This document shows positions 1-7,893 of a stretch of DNA of 64,000 nucleotides, one piece after another; positions within the stretch are counted from its first letter, which is position 1; the number at the start of each line of letters is the position of its first letter. The notes under the pieces were generated by a model, which was given only the letters and a program-made list of their open reading frames with translations, searched no databases and was not told the DNA's origin. The DNA is taken from contig NZ_FMCW01000026.1 of NCBI RefSeq assembly GCF_900091595.1, forward strand, positions 1 through 64,000, read 5' to 3'. Origin of the DNA: Micromonospora haikouensis (GTDB lineage: Bacteria > Actinomycetota > Actinomycetes > Mycobacteriales > Micromonosporaceae). The position numbers and the translations under genes were made by a program.

Positions 1-1
1 G

Positions 2-340
2 ACCGGCCTCGACGAACGCGCCGCCGTCATCTCCATCGGCACCGCCCTGCAGGAGTCGAAGCTGCACAACCTGGGTCACCTCGGCGACCGCAACGACCAC
101 GACTCCCTCGGCCTGTTCCAGCAGCGCCCGTCCAGCGGCTGGGGTTCGCCGGAGCAGATCACCGACCCGCAGTACGCGACCACAGCGTTCCTCAAGGGCC
201 TCCGACAGGTCGACGGCTGGCAGGACATGCCCCTGACCGACGCCGCCCAGACCGTCCAGGTCTCCGCCTACCCCGACGCCTACGCCCAGTGGGAACAGCA
301 GGCCGCCGACCTCGTCACCCAACACTGGAACAACAGCTGA
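2..340 (+). CDS. Lytic-transglycosylase-like protein, C-terminal part (5' end outside window)
   Basis: The open frame enters from the left edge and ends at TGA 338-340, leaving 112 residues. The visible part carries TALQESKL followed by DSLGLFQQRPS and GWG, a pattern of actinobacterial secreted proteins with a lysozyme/SLT-like fold, often annotated as hypothetical or, misleadingly, as heavy-metal transporters. The Glu of the QES motif would be the catalytic acid if the protein cleaves peptidoglycan. Export signals and upstream domains cannot be judged because the N-terminus is missing. A strong hairpin follows the stop. The family assignment is by motif memory; the enzymatic role is inference. 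Confidence 0.7.
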   Translation, partial: TGLDERAAVISIGTALQESKLHNLGHLGDRNDHDSLGLFQQRPSSGWGSPEQITDPQYATTAFLKGLRQVDGWQDMPLTDAAQTVQVSAYPDAYAQWEQQAADLVTQHWNNS

Positions 341-357
341 CCGATCGCATAGCGCCA

Positions 358-390
358 CCGGCCGGGCCCCGACAACAGGGGCCCGGCCGG
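358..390 (+). terminator. Rho-independent-type hairpin after the transglycosylase-like gene
   Basis: A perfect 13-bp GC-rich stem (358-370 with 378-390) has a 7-nt loop and begins 18 nt after the stop codon. There is no U-tract, as is usual in actinomycetes. Confidence 0.7.
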
Positions 391-417
391 CAGCGTCTCC
401 GCCCCCGGGCAACCGAG

Positions 418-470
418 TGTTAGGAAGGGGCCCCTCCTATACAGAAGCGTTAACAAGGGGCCCTTCCTTC
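418..470. repeat. Micromonosporaceae-type intergenic palindromic repeat
   Basis: Two AGGAAGGGGCCCCTCCT-like palindromes lie side by side, joined by TATACAGAAGCGTTAACA. I recall this GGGGCCC-centred repeat as frequent between genes in Micromonospora-type genomes. It has no coding potential and sits between the terminator at 358-390 and the GH99-like gene. Confidence 0.6.
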
Positions 471-561
471 GGCCGGTGGGCAGTTGCGTTCGTCGGTCTG
501 CTGCGTTCTGTCTGATGACGGGTCGCAGCCTGGTCGACCCCACGTCGGCGGGAGCGGGCTG

Positions 562-1941
562 ATGTCATGTGCCGCGGTGCTGGTCGTAGGTCTCGTCGCG
601 TGCGGCCAGTTCGCCGCCGGTCCGGCGCGACCGGCTGAGCCGGTCCGGTCGGATGCGGGCAGCACAGTGTCCCGCCCGGCTGCCGGCGACGACTTCTCCC
701 TGGCCGTGGTGCCCGGATCGGCCTCGGCGGTGGCCGGGAACCTGGTCCAGGCCACGGTGCGGACGGCGGTCACGACCGGGGCGGCGCAGCCGGTCTCCCT
801 CACGGTGGGCGGCCTGCCCGAGGGGACGGCCGCGACCGTGGAGCCGGCGGTGCTCCGCGCCGGCGGGTCGGCCGTGCTGACCGTGCTGACCTCGGTGTCC
901 ACCCGCGCCGGCACGTACGACGTGGTGGTCGCCGGTGCCGGCGGGGCGGCCCGGCACACCGTCGTCTTCCGCCTGGTGGTGCGGGCGCCGACGGTGATCA
1001 GGGCGGCGTTCTACTATCCGTGGTTTCCGGAGGCCTGGCGGCAGCAGGGCCTGGACCCGTTCACCAACTACGTGCCGGCGCGGGGCCGGTACACCGTCGA
1101 GGAGTCGGTGGTGCGGGCCCAGGTCGCGGACATGCGGTACGGCGGGATCACGATGGGTGTCGCGTCGTGGTTCGGCCGGGGCACGGTGACGGACCGGCAC
1201 TGGCCGGCGATGGTCCGGGCCGCGCAGGGCACCGGGTTCGGCTGGGCGCCCTACTACGAGCCGGAGGGCACGTCCGACCCGACGCCCGAGCGGATCGCCG
1301 ACGACCTGCACTACCTTCGGGCCACCTACGGCGGGCAGGGCTCGGCGCTGGCCGTGCTGCCCGACCGGGGCATGCCCGTCTTCGTGTACAACGCCGGTGA
1401 CCTGACGACCGCGCAGGGCTGCGCCACGGTGGACCGCTGGGCGCAGGCCCAGTCGTCGCTCCAGCGGCGGTTCGGGGAGACGGTCCTCGTCAACCTGAAG
1501 GTCTTTCCCGGCTACGCGGGCTGTCCCGCGACGGCGCGGGTGGCGGGGTGGCACCAGTACGGTCCGGCCCGGGCGGAACACGACTTCAGCGGTGCCCCCG
1601 GTGAGGGCTCGTACACCGTTTCGCCCGGCTTCTGGAAGGCCGGATCGCCGTACGGGCAGGCGCCGTTCCTGTCCCGGGACCGGGCGCGCTGGCGGGCGGG
1701 GCTGGCCCGGATGAACGCCTCGGGGGCGCCCTGGCAGTTGGTGACGAGTTACAACGAGTGGGGCGAGGGGACCGCGATCGAGAGTTCCCGGGGCTGCCGA
1801 AGCCCCGCACCGGCGGGTACGTGGTGCGACTGGAGCGGTGCCGGCCGGTCCGACTTCATCAGCGACCTGCACGATCAGCTGCCGTCGAGGGCGGGGATCG
1901 GTGTCGGCGGGCCGGGCGCGGGGGTGGCGGCCCCCCGCTGA
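562..1941 (+). CDS. Secreted GH99-like (endo-alpha-mannosidase-like) glycoside hydrolase
   Basis: This 459-residue protein starts with a hydrophobic stretch ending in LVAC, a possible lipobox, so it is probably exported. Residues about 55-140 look like a small beta-sandwich domain. From about residue 150 the AFYYPWFPEAW motif opens a GH71/GH99-like barrel, and near residue 395 the motif SYNEWGEGT supplies the paired carboxylates typical of that clan. I chose ATG 562 because GGGAG lies 7 nt upstream; an in-frame TTG at 484 would give a longer, less convincing N-terminus. A second GH99-like protein ends the coupled operon at 7890-10088, so both probably process the same alpha-linked glycan. Substrate is inferred only. 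Confidence 0.72.
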   Translation: MSCAAVLVVGLVACGQFAAGPARPAEPVRSDAGSTVSRPAAGDDFSLAVVPGSASAVAGNLVQATVRTAVTTGAAQPVSLTVGGLPEGTAATVEPAVLRAGGSAVLTVLTSVSTRAGTYDVVVAGAGGAARHTVVFRLVVRAPTVIRAAFYYPWFPEAWRQQGLDPFTNYVPARGRYTVEESVVRAQVADMRYGGITMGVASWFGRGTVTDRHWPAMVRAAQGTGFGWAPYYEPEGTSDPTPERIADDLHYLRATYGGQGSALAVLPDRGMPVFVYNAGDLTTAQGCATVDRWAQAQSSLQRRFGETVLVNLKVFPGYAGCPATARVAGWHQYGPARAEHDFSGAPGEGSYTVSPGFWKAGSPYGQAPFLSRDRARWRAGLARMNASGAPWQLVTSYNEWGEGTAIESSRGCRSPAPAGTWCDWSGAGRSDFISDLHDQLPSRAGIGVGGPGAGVAAPR

Positions 1942-1993
1942 CCGTCTCCGCGCCCGGGTCGCCGCGATCCGGGCACCGCATCCCGCCGTGAGT

Positions 1994-2034
1994 CGCGACG
2001 CCGAAAGGGAATTCTTTTCCCATTCGGCGTCGCG
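1994..2034 (+). terminator. Hairpin terminator after the GH99-like gene
   Basis: An 18-bp stem with one A-A mismatch (1994-2011 with 2017-2034) closes a TTCTT loop about 50 nt after the stop codon and is followed by ATTTCTG. Confidence 0.75.
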
Positions 2035-2369
2035 GCATTTCTGTGGAAGTTGCGGCAGGTCGAGTGGGTCGGAAGTGGTCGCACGAATAAGGGACGTCAT
2101 TGTTCGGCCTTTATCGTTCGCTCGGCTTTCGTGTACCGGACATCTCCCTGCGCATAATGGCTATGTCAATTTGCCGACTGTTCAGGCGTTGGACCTTTCC
2201 CGGCCATTTCCCATAGCCTCTGCCGTACCCGAGTGAACTTATGAGTCGACGAATTCCGTCGGCGTCGCACCGCGTACGTGAATCGCATTCCTGCGCTCTT
2301 CTGCCGTTTCTCCCAATGACTGTGAATGGCTCCGGGCTGCTCGGGAACCGGAGGCTGGAGAGGTTACCC
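2035..2369 (+). promoter_or_regulatory. Lower-GC leader region upstream of the exopolysaccharide operon
   Basis: These 335 bases contain no convincing gene and are visibly richer in A and T than their surroundings (for example around 2090-2240), as expected for a promoter and long leader. An in-frame ATG at 2241 lacks a ribosome-binding site. I could not fix a single -35/-10 pair with confidence. Confidence 0.4.
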
Positions 2370-4832
2370 ATGATCGGACACGGGCCGGACGCCCGCGCAC
2401 GGCAGGCCGTCGGAGAAGAGTCGGTGCCGCGGCCACGCGAGCTGCGCGCCCCGGACGACGCGCCACCGCCCCGGCTGACCGTCATCGTGCCGACCCGCAA
2501 CGAGGCGGAGAACATCCCCGTGCTGATGGGGCGCCTCGCCCCGCTGCTGGCGCCCCTGCGGGCGGAGCTGTTGTTCGTCGACGACAGCGACGACGGCACC
2601 GACGGGGTGATCGCCGCGGCGTCCGCCGAGGCCCCGGTGCCCGTACGGCTGCTGCACAGGCCGCCGGAGGCGCGGACCGGCGGCCTCGGCGGGGCCGTCC
2701 TGCTGGGTGCCCGGCACGCCCTCGGCGAGTGGGTCCTGGTCATGGACGCGGACCTGCAGCATCCGCCGGAGTCGGCCGCGACGCTCGCGGCGGTCGCCAT
2801 GCGGCACGACGTCGACGTCGTGATCGGCACCCGGTACGCCGGCCGGGGCTCCAGCGCCGGCCTGGACGGCCCGCTGCGGGAGGCCACCTCGTCGGCGGCC
2901 ACCCGGCTGGTGAAGGCGATGTTCCCGCGCCGGCTGGCGACGGTGAGCGACCCGATGAGCGGCCTCTTCGCGTTTCGGCGCGCGGCCGTGCGGCTGGACC
3001 GGATGAACCCGCTCGGCTTCAAGGTGCTGCTGGAGCTGCTGGTGCGGCACCCCGGCGCCCGGGTGGCCGAGGTCGCGTACGAGATGGCGCCCCGGCACGA
3101 GGGCCGGTCCAAGGCGTCCCTGCGGGAGGGGGTGACGTTCGTGCGGCACCTGTCGCGGCTGCGCGGCCGGCGGCTGGTCGGGCAGATCCGGCGTCGCCCG
3201 CGTACCCCGGCCGACCGGGTGCGCCAGCTCGTCCGGATGGTCTGCTTCGGGCTGGTCGGGCTCTCCGGGATGGTGGTGAACACGGCGGCGCTCTGGTTCT
3301 TCTACGAACCCGCCAGGCTGCACCACCTCCTGGGCGCGGCGCTGGCCACCCAGCTGTCGACCTCGTGGAACTTCCTGCTGGTGGACAACCTCATCTACCG
3401 GCGCACCCGGGTCGGTTCCCTGCCCGCCCGGGCGGTGCGGTTCTTCCTGCTCAACAACGTCCTGCTGCTGCTGCGGCTGCCCGTGCTGCAGGCCCTGGTG
3501 TTCGCGGGCGTCGGGGTGCTGGTGGCGAACGCGGCCACCCTGGCGGCGCTGTTCCTGGTCCGTTTCCTCGTCAACGACCAGGTCATCTACGCGGCGCTGG
3601 ACCGGGGCCGGCGCGACCCGGTCCGGCTGCTGATCGCCTCCGGCGCCGCCGAGACGGTCACCCCGCCGTCGCGCCATCGCTACCAGTACCTCAAGTACCG
3701 CTACGACGTGGCCGGGGTGGTGACGATCGGGTCCCAGATCATGCTGCCCGAGCTGGAGTTCTTCCGGGCCCAGTGGGTCGCCGACGCCGACGTGGACATC
3801 GCGGTGCGGGTCAGCGACGTCGGCGGGCGCGGCCCGCAACGCCGCGCCGCGATGACCCAGTACGCCGATCGGTCGGTGCTGCGCTACGAGGAGCAGCTCG
3901 GGCGCCTGGGCGCGAACTTCCGCATCCAGCTCGGCTCGCCCATCGAGATCCAGGTGGGCCCGCTGCTGGCCCGGTCCCCGCACGTGGTCTACACGAACAT
4001 CGTCGAGGCGTTGCTGCGGTTCGTGATGGTCGCCCGGGGCCACATGCTGCTGCACTCGGCCTGCGTGACCCTCGACGGGGTCGGGGTGATGCTCTCCGCG
4101 CTCACCGACACCGGCAAGACCGCCACGGTGCTGCGGCTGCTGCGCGACCACGGCGGGCTGTTCCTCTCCGACGACATGACGATCGTGCGGCCCGACGGCA
4201 CCGCGACCTGCTTCCCGAAGCCGCTGACCATCAGCGCGCACACCCTGCGGGCCGTGCAGGCGCAGGACCTGACGCCCCGGGAGTGGCGGCGGTTGCAGTG
4301 GCAGAGCCGGCTGCACTCCAAGGGCGGCCGGTCGCTGGCGCTGACCCTCGCCCGGTTCAACCTGCCGATCATGGGCATCAACGCCGTCACCCAGCTGCTG
4401 GTGCCGCCGCCGAAGTACAGCGTCGACCGGCTGGTGCCGTGCCGCATCGGCACCACGACCCGGGTCGAGGAGCTCTTCGTCATCGAGCGCGGGCGGCCCG
4501 CGATGAGCGAACTCGACCACGACGAGACGGTCACCCGGATGATCCGCAACACCGACGACGCGTACGGCTTCCCGCCCTTCCGGTATCTCGCGCCGTCGCT
4601 GGCCATCGACGGCCTGCACTACCCGGAGCTGCGCCTGCGGGAGCGGGAGATCCTGGCCGGGTTCCTGTCGCACGTCCGCAGCCGGGTGCTCGTCTCCGAC
4701 CGGTTCGGCTGGGCCGACGACATCCCCCGGCTGCTGCGCGGCGAGCGCGGGCCGGCGTCGACCCGCGTCGTGCCCGCCCAGGCGTGGCCGCGCTGGAGCG
4801 GGGACCTGACGGTCGCCGGGGAGCCCGCGTGA
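2370..4832 (+). CDS. GT2 - GtrA - HprK-like fusion protein
   Basis: The 820-residue protein joins three modules. Residues about 36-270 are a GT-A family 2 transferase of the dolichyl-phosphate sugar synthase type (VIVPTRNEAEN, FVDDSDDGT, MDADLQHP). Residues about 290-410 are a GtrA-like four-helix membrane domain, as used for lipid-linked sugar flipping. The C-terminal 400 residues resemble HprK-related kinases, with a Walker-A-like ALTDTGKT near residue 578 and LSDDMTIV just after. ATG 2370 is chosen because GGAGAGG stands 6 nt upstream. The stop overlaps the next GTG. A plausible role is making and handling a polyprenyl-phosphate sugar for cell-surface glycan; what the kinase-like domain does is unknown. 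Confidence 0.8.
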   Translation: MIGHGPDARARQAVGEESVPRPRELRAPDDAPPPRLTVIVPTRNEAENIPVLMGRLAPLLAPLRAELLFVDDSDDGTDGVIAAASAEAPVPVRLLHRPPEARTGGLGGAVLLGARHALGEWVLVMDADLQHPPESAATLAAVAMRHDVDVVIGTRYAGRGSSAGLDGPLREATSSAATRLVKAMFPRRLATVSDPMSGLFAFRRAAVRLDRMNPLGFKVLLELLVRHPGARVAEVAYEMAPRHEGRSKASLREGVTFVRHLSRLRGRRLVGQIRRRPRTPADRVRQLVRMVCFGLVGLSGMVVNTAALWFFYEPARLHHLLGAALATQLSTSWNFLLVDNLIYRRTRVGSLPARAVRFFLLNNVLLLLRLPVLQALVFAGVGVLVANAATLAALFLVRFLVNDQVIYAALDRGRRDPVRLLIASGAAETVTPPSRHRYQYLKYRYDVAGVVTIGSQIMLPELEFFRAQWVADADVDIAVRVSDVGGRGPQRRAAMTQYADRSVLRYEEQLGRLGANFRIQLGSPIEIQVGPLLARSPHVVYTNIVEALLRFVMVARGHMLLHSACVTLDGVGVMLSALTDTGKTATVLRLLRDHGGLFLSDDMTIVRPDGTATCFPKPLTISAHTLRAVQAQDLTPREWRRLQWQSRLHSKGGRSLALTLARFNLPIMGINAVTQLLVPPPKYSVDRLVPCRIGTTTRVEELFVIERGRPAMSELDHDETVTRMIRNTDDAYGFPPFRYLAPSLAIDGLHYPELRLREREILAGFLSHVRSRVLVSDRFGWADDIPRLLRGERGPASTRVVPAQAWPRWSGDLTVAGEPA

Positions 4833-6472
4833 GCCAGCCGGACGCGGTCACGGCCGTCGTGCCGGGCCAGCGCCGGGACCACCCGGACGACCCGGCCCGC
4901 CGCCGGATCCCGCCGCCGGCGGCGTGGCTGCCGGCGCTGACCCGCCGCCGGTGGGCGGTGGCCGCCGCGCTGACCGCGATCGGCGGGCTGGCCCTGCTCG
5001 TCCGGTCCTGGCGGATCGACCTCTTCGGCTTCAACAGCGACGAGGTGGTGTACGCGGGGCAGGCCGCCTCCCTGGCCGGTAACCCCGGCTACGCCGACCT
5101 GTTCCCGGTGTTCCGGGCGCACCCGATGCTGTTCCAGGCGCTGCTGTCCCCGCTGCTGCGCGTCGGCGAGGTGGGCATGGGCGGCCGGTGGGTCGTCGCG
5201 GCGATCGGGGTGCTCACCGTCCTGGCGGTGTACCCGCTCGGGGCGCGTCTCTACGGCCGCCGGGTCGGGTTGCTCGCCGCGCTGCTGCTCGCGGTCATGC
5301 CGTACCACGTGATCGTGACCCGGCAGATCCTGCTGGACGGGCCGATGGTGCTGCTCAGCACGCTGACGCTCTACTGCATGGTCCGCTACGTCCAGCGGCA
5401 GGAGCTGGCCTGGTATCTGGCCACCGCCGGGATGCTCGGGCTCACCATGCTGGCGAAGGAGACCAGCGTCGTGCTGGCCGGCAGCGTCTACGCGTTCCTG
5501 GCGTTGACCCCGCGCGTGCGGCGGCCGGTGCGGGCCACCCTGCTGGCCCTGCCGGTGCTCGCCGTCGTCTTCGCGGCGCACCCCGTCTCCCAGGCCCTCG
5601 CCGGTGGGTCGAACAGCGGCCGCAACTACCTGGTGTGGCAGCTGTTCCGCCGGCCCAACCATCCCATGTCGTTCTACCTGGAGAACGTGCCGACGGCGAT
5701 GGGCGTGCTGCTGCTCGTCGCCGCGGCGGGCGGCCTCTGGTGGGCCCGCAGGCGCAACGGTTGGCGGGAGACGCTGCTGCTGTCGTGGATCGCCGTGCCG
5801 GTGGTGTTCTTCCAGCTCTGGCCGGTCAAGGGCTTCCAGTACCTGTTGCCGGTGGCGGTGCCGGTGGTGCTGCTCGCCGCGCGGGCCCTGGTCCTGCTGC
5901 CGGTGCCGACGCGGCTGCGCTGGCCCGGGCGGGGCGGTCCCGCCCGCCCGGTGCCGGCCCGGGCCGGCCGGCTGGTCCGGCTGGCCGCCGTCGCCCTGGT
6001 CGCCTCGACCCTGGCGGCGTCGTCCTGGGACGCGGTGAGCCACCAGGGCAGCTCGACGTTCCTCGCCGGCTCCGGCGGCGTGCCGGGCGGCCGGGAGGCG
6101 GGGCGCTGGATCACCGAGCACACCCCGGAGGGCTCGGTGATCCTCACCCTCGGCCCCTCGATGTCGAACATCGTGCGGTTCTACAGCCAGCGGCAGAGCT
6201 ACGGCCTGTCGGTGAGCCCGAACCCGCTGCACCGCAACCCGTCCTACGTGCCGCTGAACAACCCGGACGGGTGGCTGCGCAACAACAATCTGCACTACGT
6301 CGTGTGGGACTCGTTCTCCGCGCGGCGGTCCCCCTTCTTCGCCGACCGGCTGATGACGCTCGTCCGCCGGTACCACGGCCGGGTCGTGCACACCGAGTAC
6401 GTCGGGGCTCCCGGCGCCTCGGGTCGTGTGACGCCGGTGCCCGTGGTGGTCGTCTACGAGGTGCGTCCATGA
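4829..6472 (+). CDS. PMT/ArnT-family membrane glycosyltransferase (GT39-like)
   Basis: This 547-residue, strongly hydrophobic protein probably has 10 or more membrane helices. After the first helix it carries FNSDEVVYAG, the acidic first-loop motif typical of lipid-linked sugar transferases such as PMT and ArnT, and later TKE-type loop residues (LAKETSVV). It would take a sugar from a polyprenyl-phosphate donor on the outer membrane face, which fits the donor-making module encoded just upstream. The GTG start overlaps the upstream stop by four bases and its own stop overlaps the next ATG, so translation is coupled. The acceptor is unknown. Confidence 0.8.
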   Translation: MSQPDAVTAVVPGQRRDHPDDPARRRIPPPAAWLPALTRRRWAVAAALTAIGGLALLVRSWRIDLFGFNSDEVVYAGQAASLAGNPGYADLFPVFRAHPMLFQALLSPLLRVGEVGMGGRWVVAAIGVLTVLAVYPLGARLYGRRVGLLAALLLAVMPYHVIVTRQILLDGPMVLLSTLTLYCMVRYVQRQELAWYLATAGMLGLTMLAKETSVVLAGSVYAFLALTPRVRRPVRATLLALPVLAVVFAAHPVSQALAGGSNSGRNYLVWQLFRRPNHPMSFYLENVPTAMGVLLLVAAAGGLWWARRRNGWRETLLLSWIAVPVVFFQLWPVKGFQYLLPVAVPVVLLAARALVLLPVPTRLRWPGRGGPARPVPARAGRLVRLAAVALVASTLAASSWDAVSHQGSSTFLAGSGGVPGGREAGRWITEHTPEGSVILTLGPSMSNIVRFYSQRQSYGLSVSPNPLHRNPSYVPLNNPDGWLRNNNLHYVVWDSFSARRSPFFADRLMTLVRRYHGRVVHTEYVGAPGASGRVTPVPVVVVYEVRP

Positions 6473-7893
6473 TCCGTCCGACCCCTGTCCCGCCGTCCGC
6501 CGCCGTGCCGCGGTGGGCCCGCCGGACGTCGCTCGTGGTGGCGCTGGCGGGCCTGGCCCTGTCGGCCTGCCCGGCGGCGGCGCTGGCCCGACCCGCGCCG
6601 ACCCCGAGCGCGTCAGCCCCGGCCCCCGGCGCGCCGGCCCCGTCCCCCCGCACGACCACGCCCGTCGAGCACTTCGTCTTCCTCATGCAGGAGAACCACA
6701 CCTTCGACAACTACTTCGGCACCCGGCCCGGCGTCGACGGGTACCCGAAGGACGTCTGCATGCCGGTGCAGCGGGGCGTGCCGGAGCCCTGCGTCACCCC
6801 GTTCCACATCGGCAAGCTCGGCGCGATCGACCTGGATCACTCCGCCGAGGCGTTCCGTGTCCAGTACAACGGCGGCCGGATGGACGGCTTCGTCGAGGGG
6901 GTCAGCAAGCAGGGCAAGGACGGCCGGATGGCGGTGGCCTACTACGACGAGCGGGACCTGCCCTACTACTGGAACATCGCCGACGAGTACGTGCTGTTCG
7001 ACCGCTTCTTCAGCTCCTCCAACTCCGGCAGCATCCGCAACCACATGTACCGGGTGACCGGCGGGCCGGGCGCCGCCGGCAAGGCCGAGACCATCCCGGC
7101 GCAGGGCTGGGGGGACATCCCCACCATCTTCGACCGGCTGGAGGCGGCCGGGATCAGCTGGAAGTTCTACGTGCAGAACTACGACCCGACGATCACCTTC
7201 CGGTCCCGGGTGGAGGAGGAGAACATCGACCGGGGCGCGCAGGTGATCTGGGTGCCCCTGCTCGCGTACGCCCGCTACGTCGACGACCCCCGGCTGTCCA
7301 GCAAGATCGTCGACCTGGACGAGTACTACACCGACGCCGCCCGGGGCGACCTGCCCGCCGTGTCCTTCATCGCCCCGGCCGGCAACAGCGAACACCCGCC
7401 CGGCAACATCGGATCCGGCCAGAACCTCGTCCGGGCGCTGCTCACCCAGCTGGTGCGCTCCCCGGACTGGTCGTCCTCGGCGTTCCTGTGGTCCTACGAC
7501 GACTGGGGCGGCTGGTACGACCACGTCACCCCGCCGCAGGTCGACCGCTACGGCTACGGCTTCCGCGTGCCGGCGCTGCTGGTCAGCCCGTACGCCCGCC
7601 GGGGGTACGTCGACTCGACCACCCTCGACTTCACCTCCGCCCTGAAGTTCATCGAGGTCAACTGGGGGGTGAAGCCGCTGGCCAGCCGGGACGCGAAGGC
7701 GCAGACGTTCCTGGGCGCGTTCGACTTCGCCGCGCCGCCGCGCCCCGGCGTGCTGCTCAGCGCCGAGCGGGTGCCGGTGGCGGTGCACCGCCCCGACCCC
7801 CGGCCGGTCTACGCGTCGTACGCCGTCGCGGTCGGCCTGGTCGCGGCGCTGGTCGCGGCGGCGGCGCTGCGCGGCCGGCGGAGGCACCGGTGA
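6469..7893 (+). CDS. Phospholipase C / acid phosphatase superfamily phosphoesterase, exported
   Basis: The 474-residue protein begins with a signal sequence ending in LSAC (possible lipobox) and a Pro/Ala/Ser-rich linker. From residue about 65 it reads VEHFVFLMQENHTFDNYFG, the hallmark of the bacterial phospholipase C/AcpA phosphoesterase family (PF04185), with later WSYDDWGGWYDHV giving metal-binding Asp and His residues. A C-terminal membrane helix followed by RGRRRHR suggests anchoring with the catalytic domain outside. The ATG overlaps the upstream stop (ATGA). Placement in a glycan operon suggests it acts on a phosphodiester in a lipid carrier or glycan, but that is inference. Confidence 0.82.
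   Translation: MIRPTPVPPSAAVPRWARRTSLVVALAGLALSACPAAALARPAPTPSASAPAPGAPAPSPRTTTPVEHFVFLMQENHTFDNYFGTRPGVDGYPKDVCMPVQRGVPEPCVTPFHIGKLGAIDLDHSAEAFRVQYNGGRMDGFVEGVSKQGKDGRMAVAYYDERDLPYYWNIADEYVLFDRFFSSSNSGSIRNHMYRVTGGPGAAGKAETIPAQGWGDIPTIFDRLEAAGISWKFYVQNYDPTITFRSRVEEENIDRGAQVIWVPLLAYARYVDDPRLSSKIVDLDEYYTDAARGDLPAVSFIAPAGNSEHPPGNIGSGQNLVRALLTQLVRSPDWSSSAFLWSYDDWGGWYDHVTPPQVDRYGYGFRVPALLVSPYARRGYVDSTTLDFTSALKFIEVNWGVKPLASRDAKAQTFLGAFDFAAPPRPGVLLSAERVPVAVHRPDPRPVYASYAVAVGLVAALVAAAALRGRRRHR

Noticed and set aside
2241..2369. Upstream ATG at 2241 as start of the GT2 fusion
   Set aside because: No ribosome-binding site precedes it and the added 43 residues look non-coding; ATG 2370 has GGAGAGG at good spacing.
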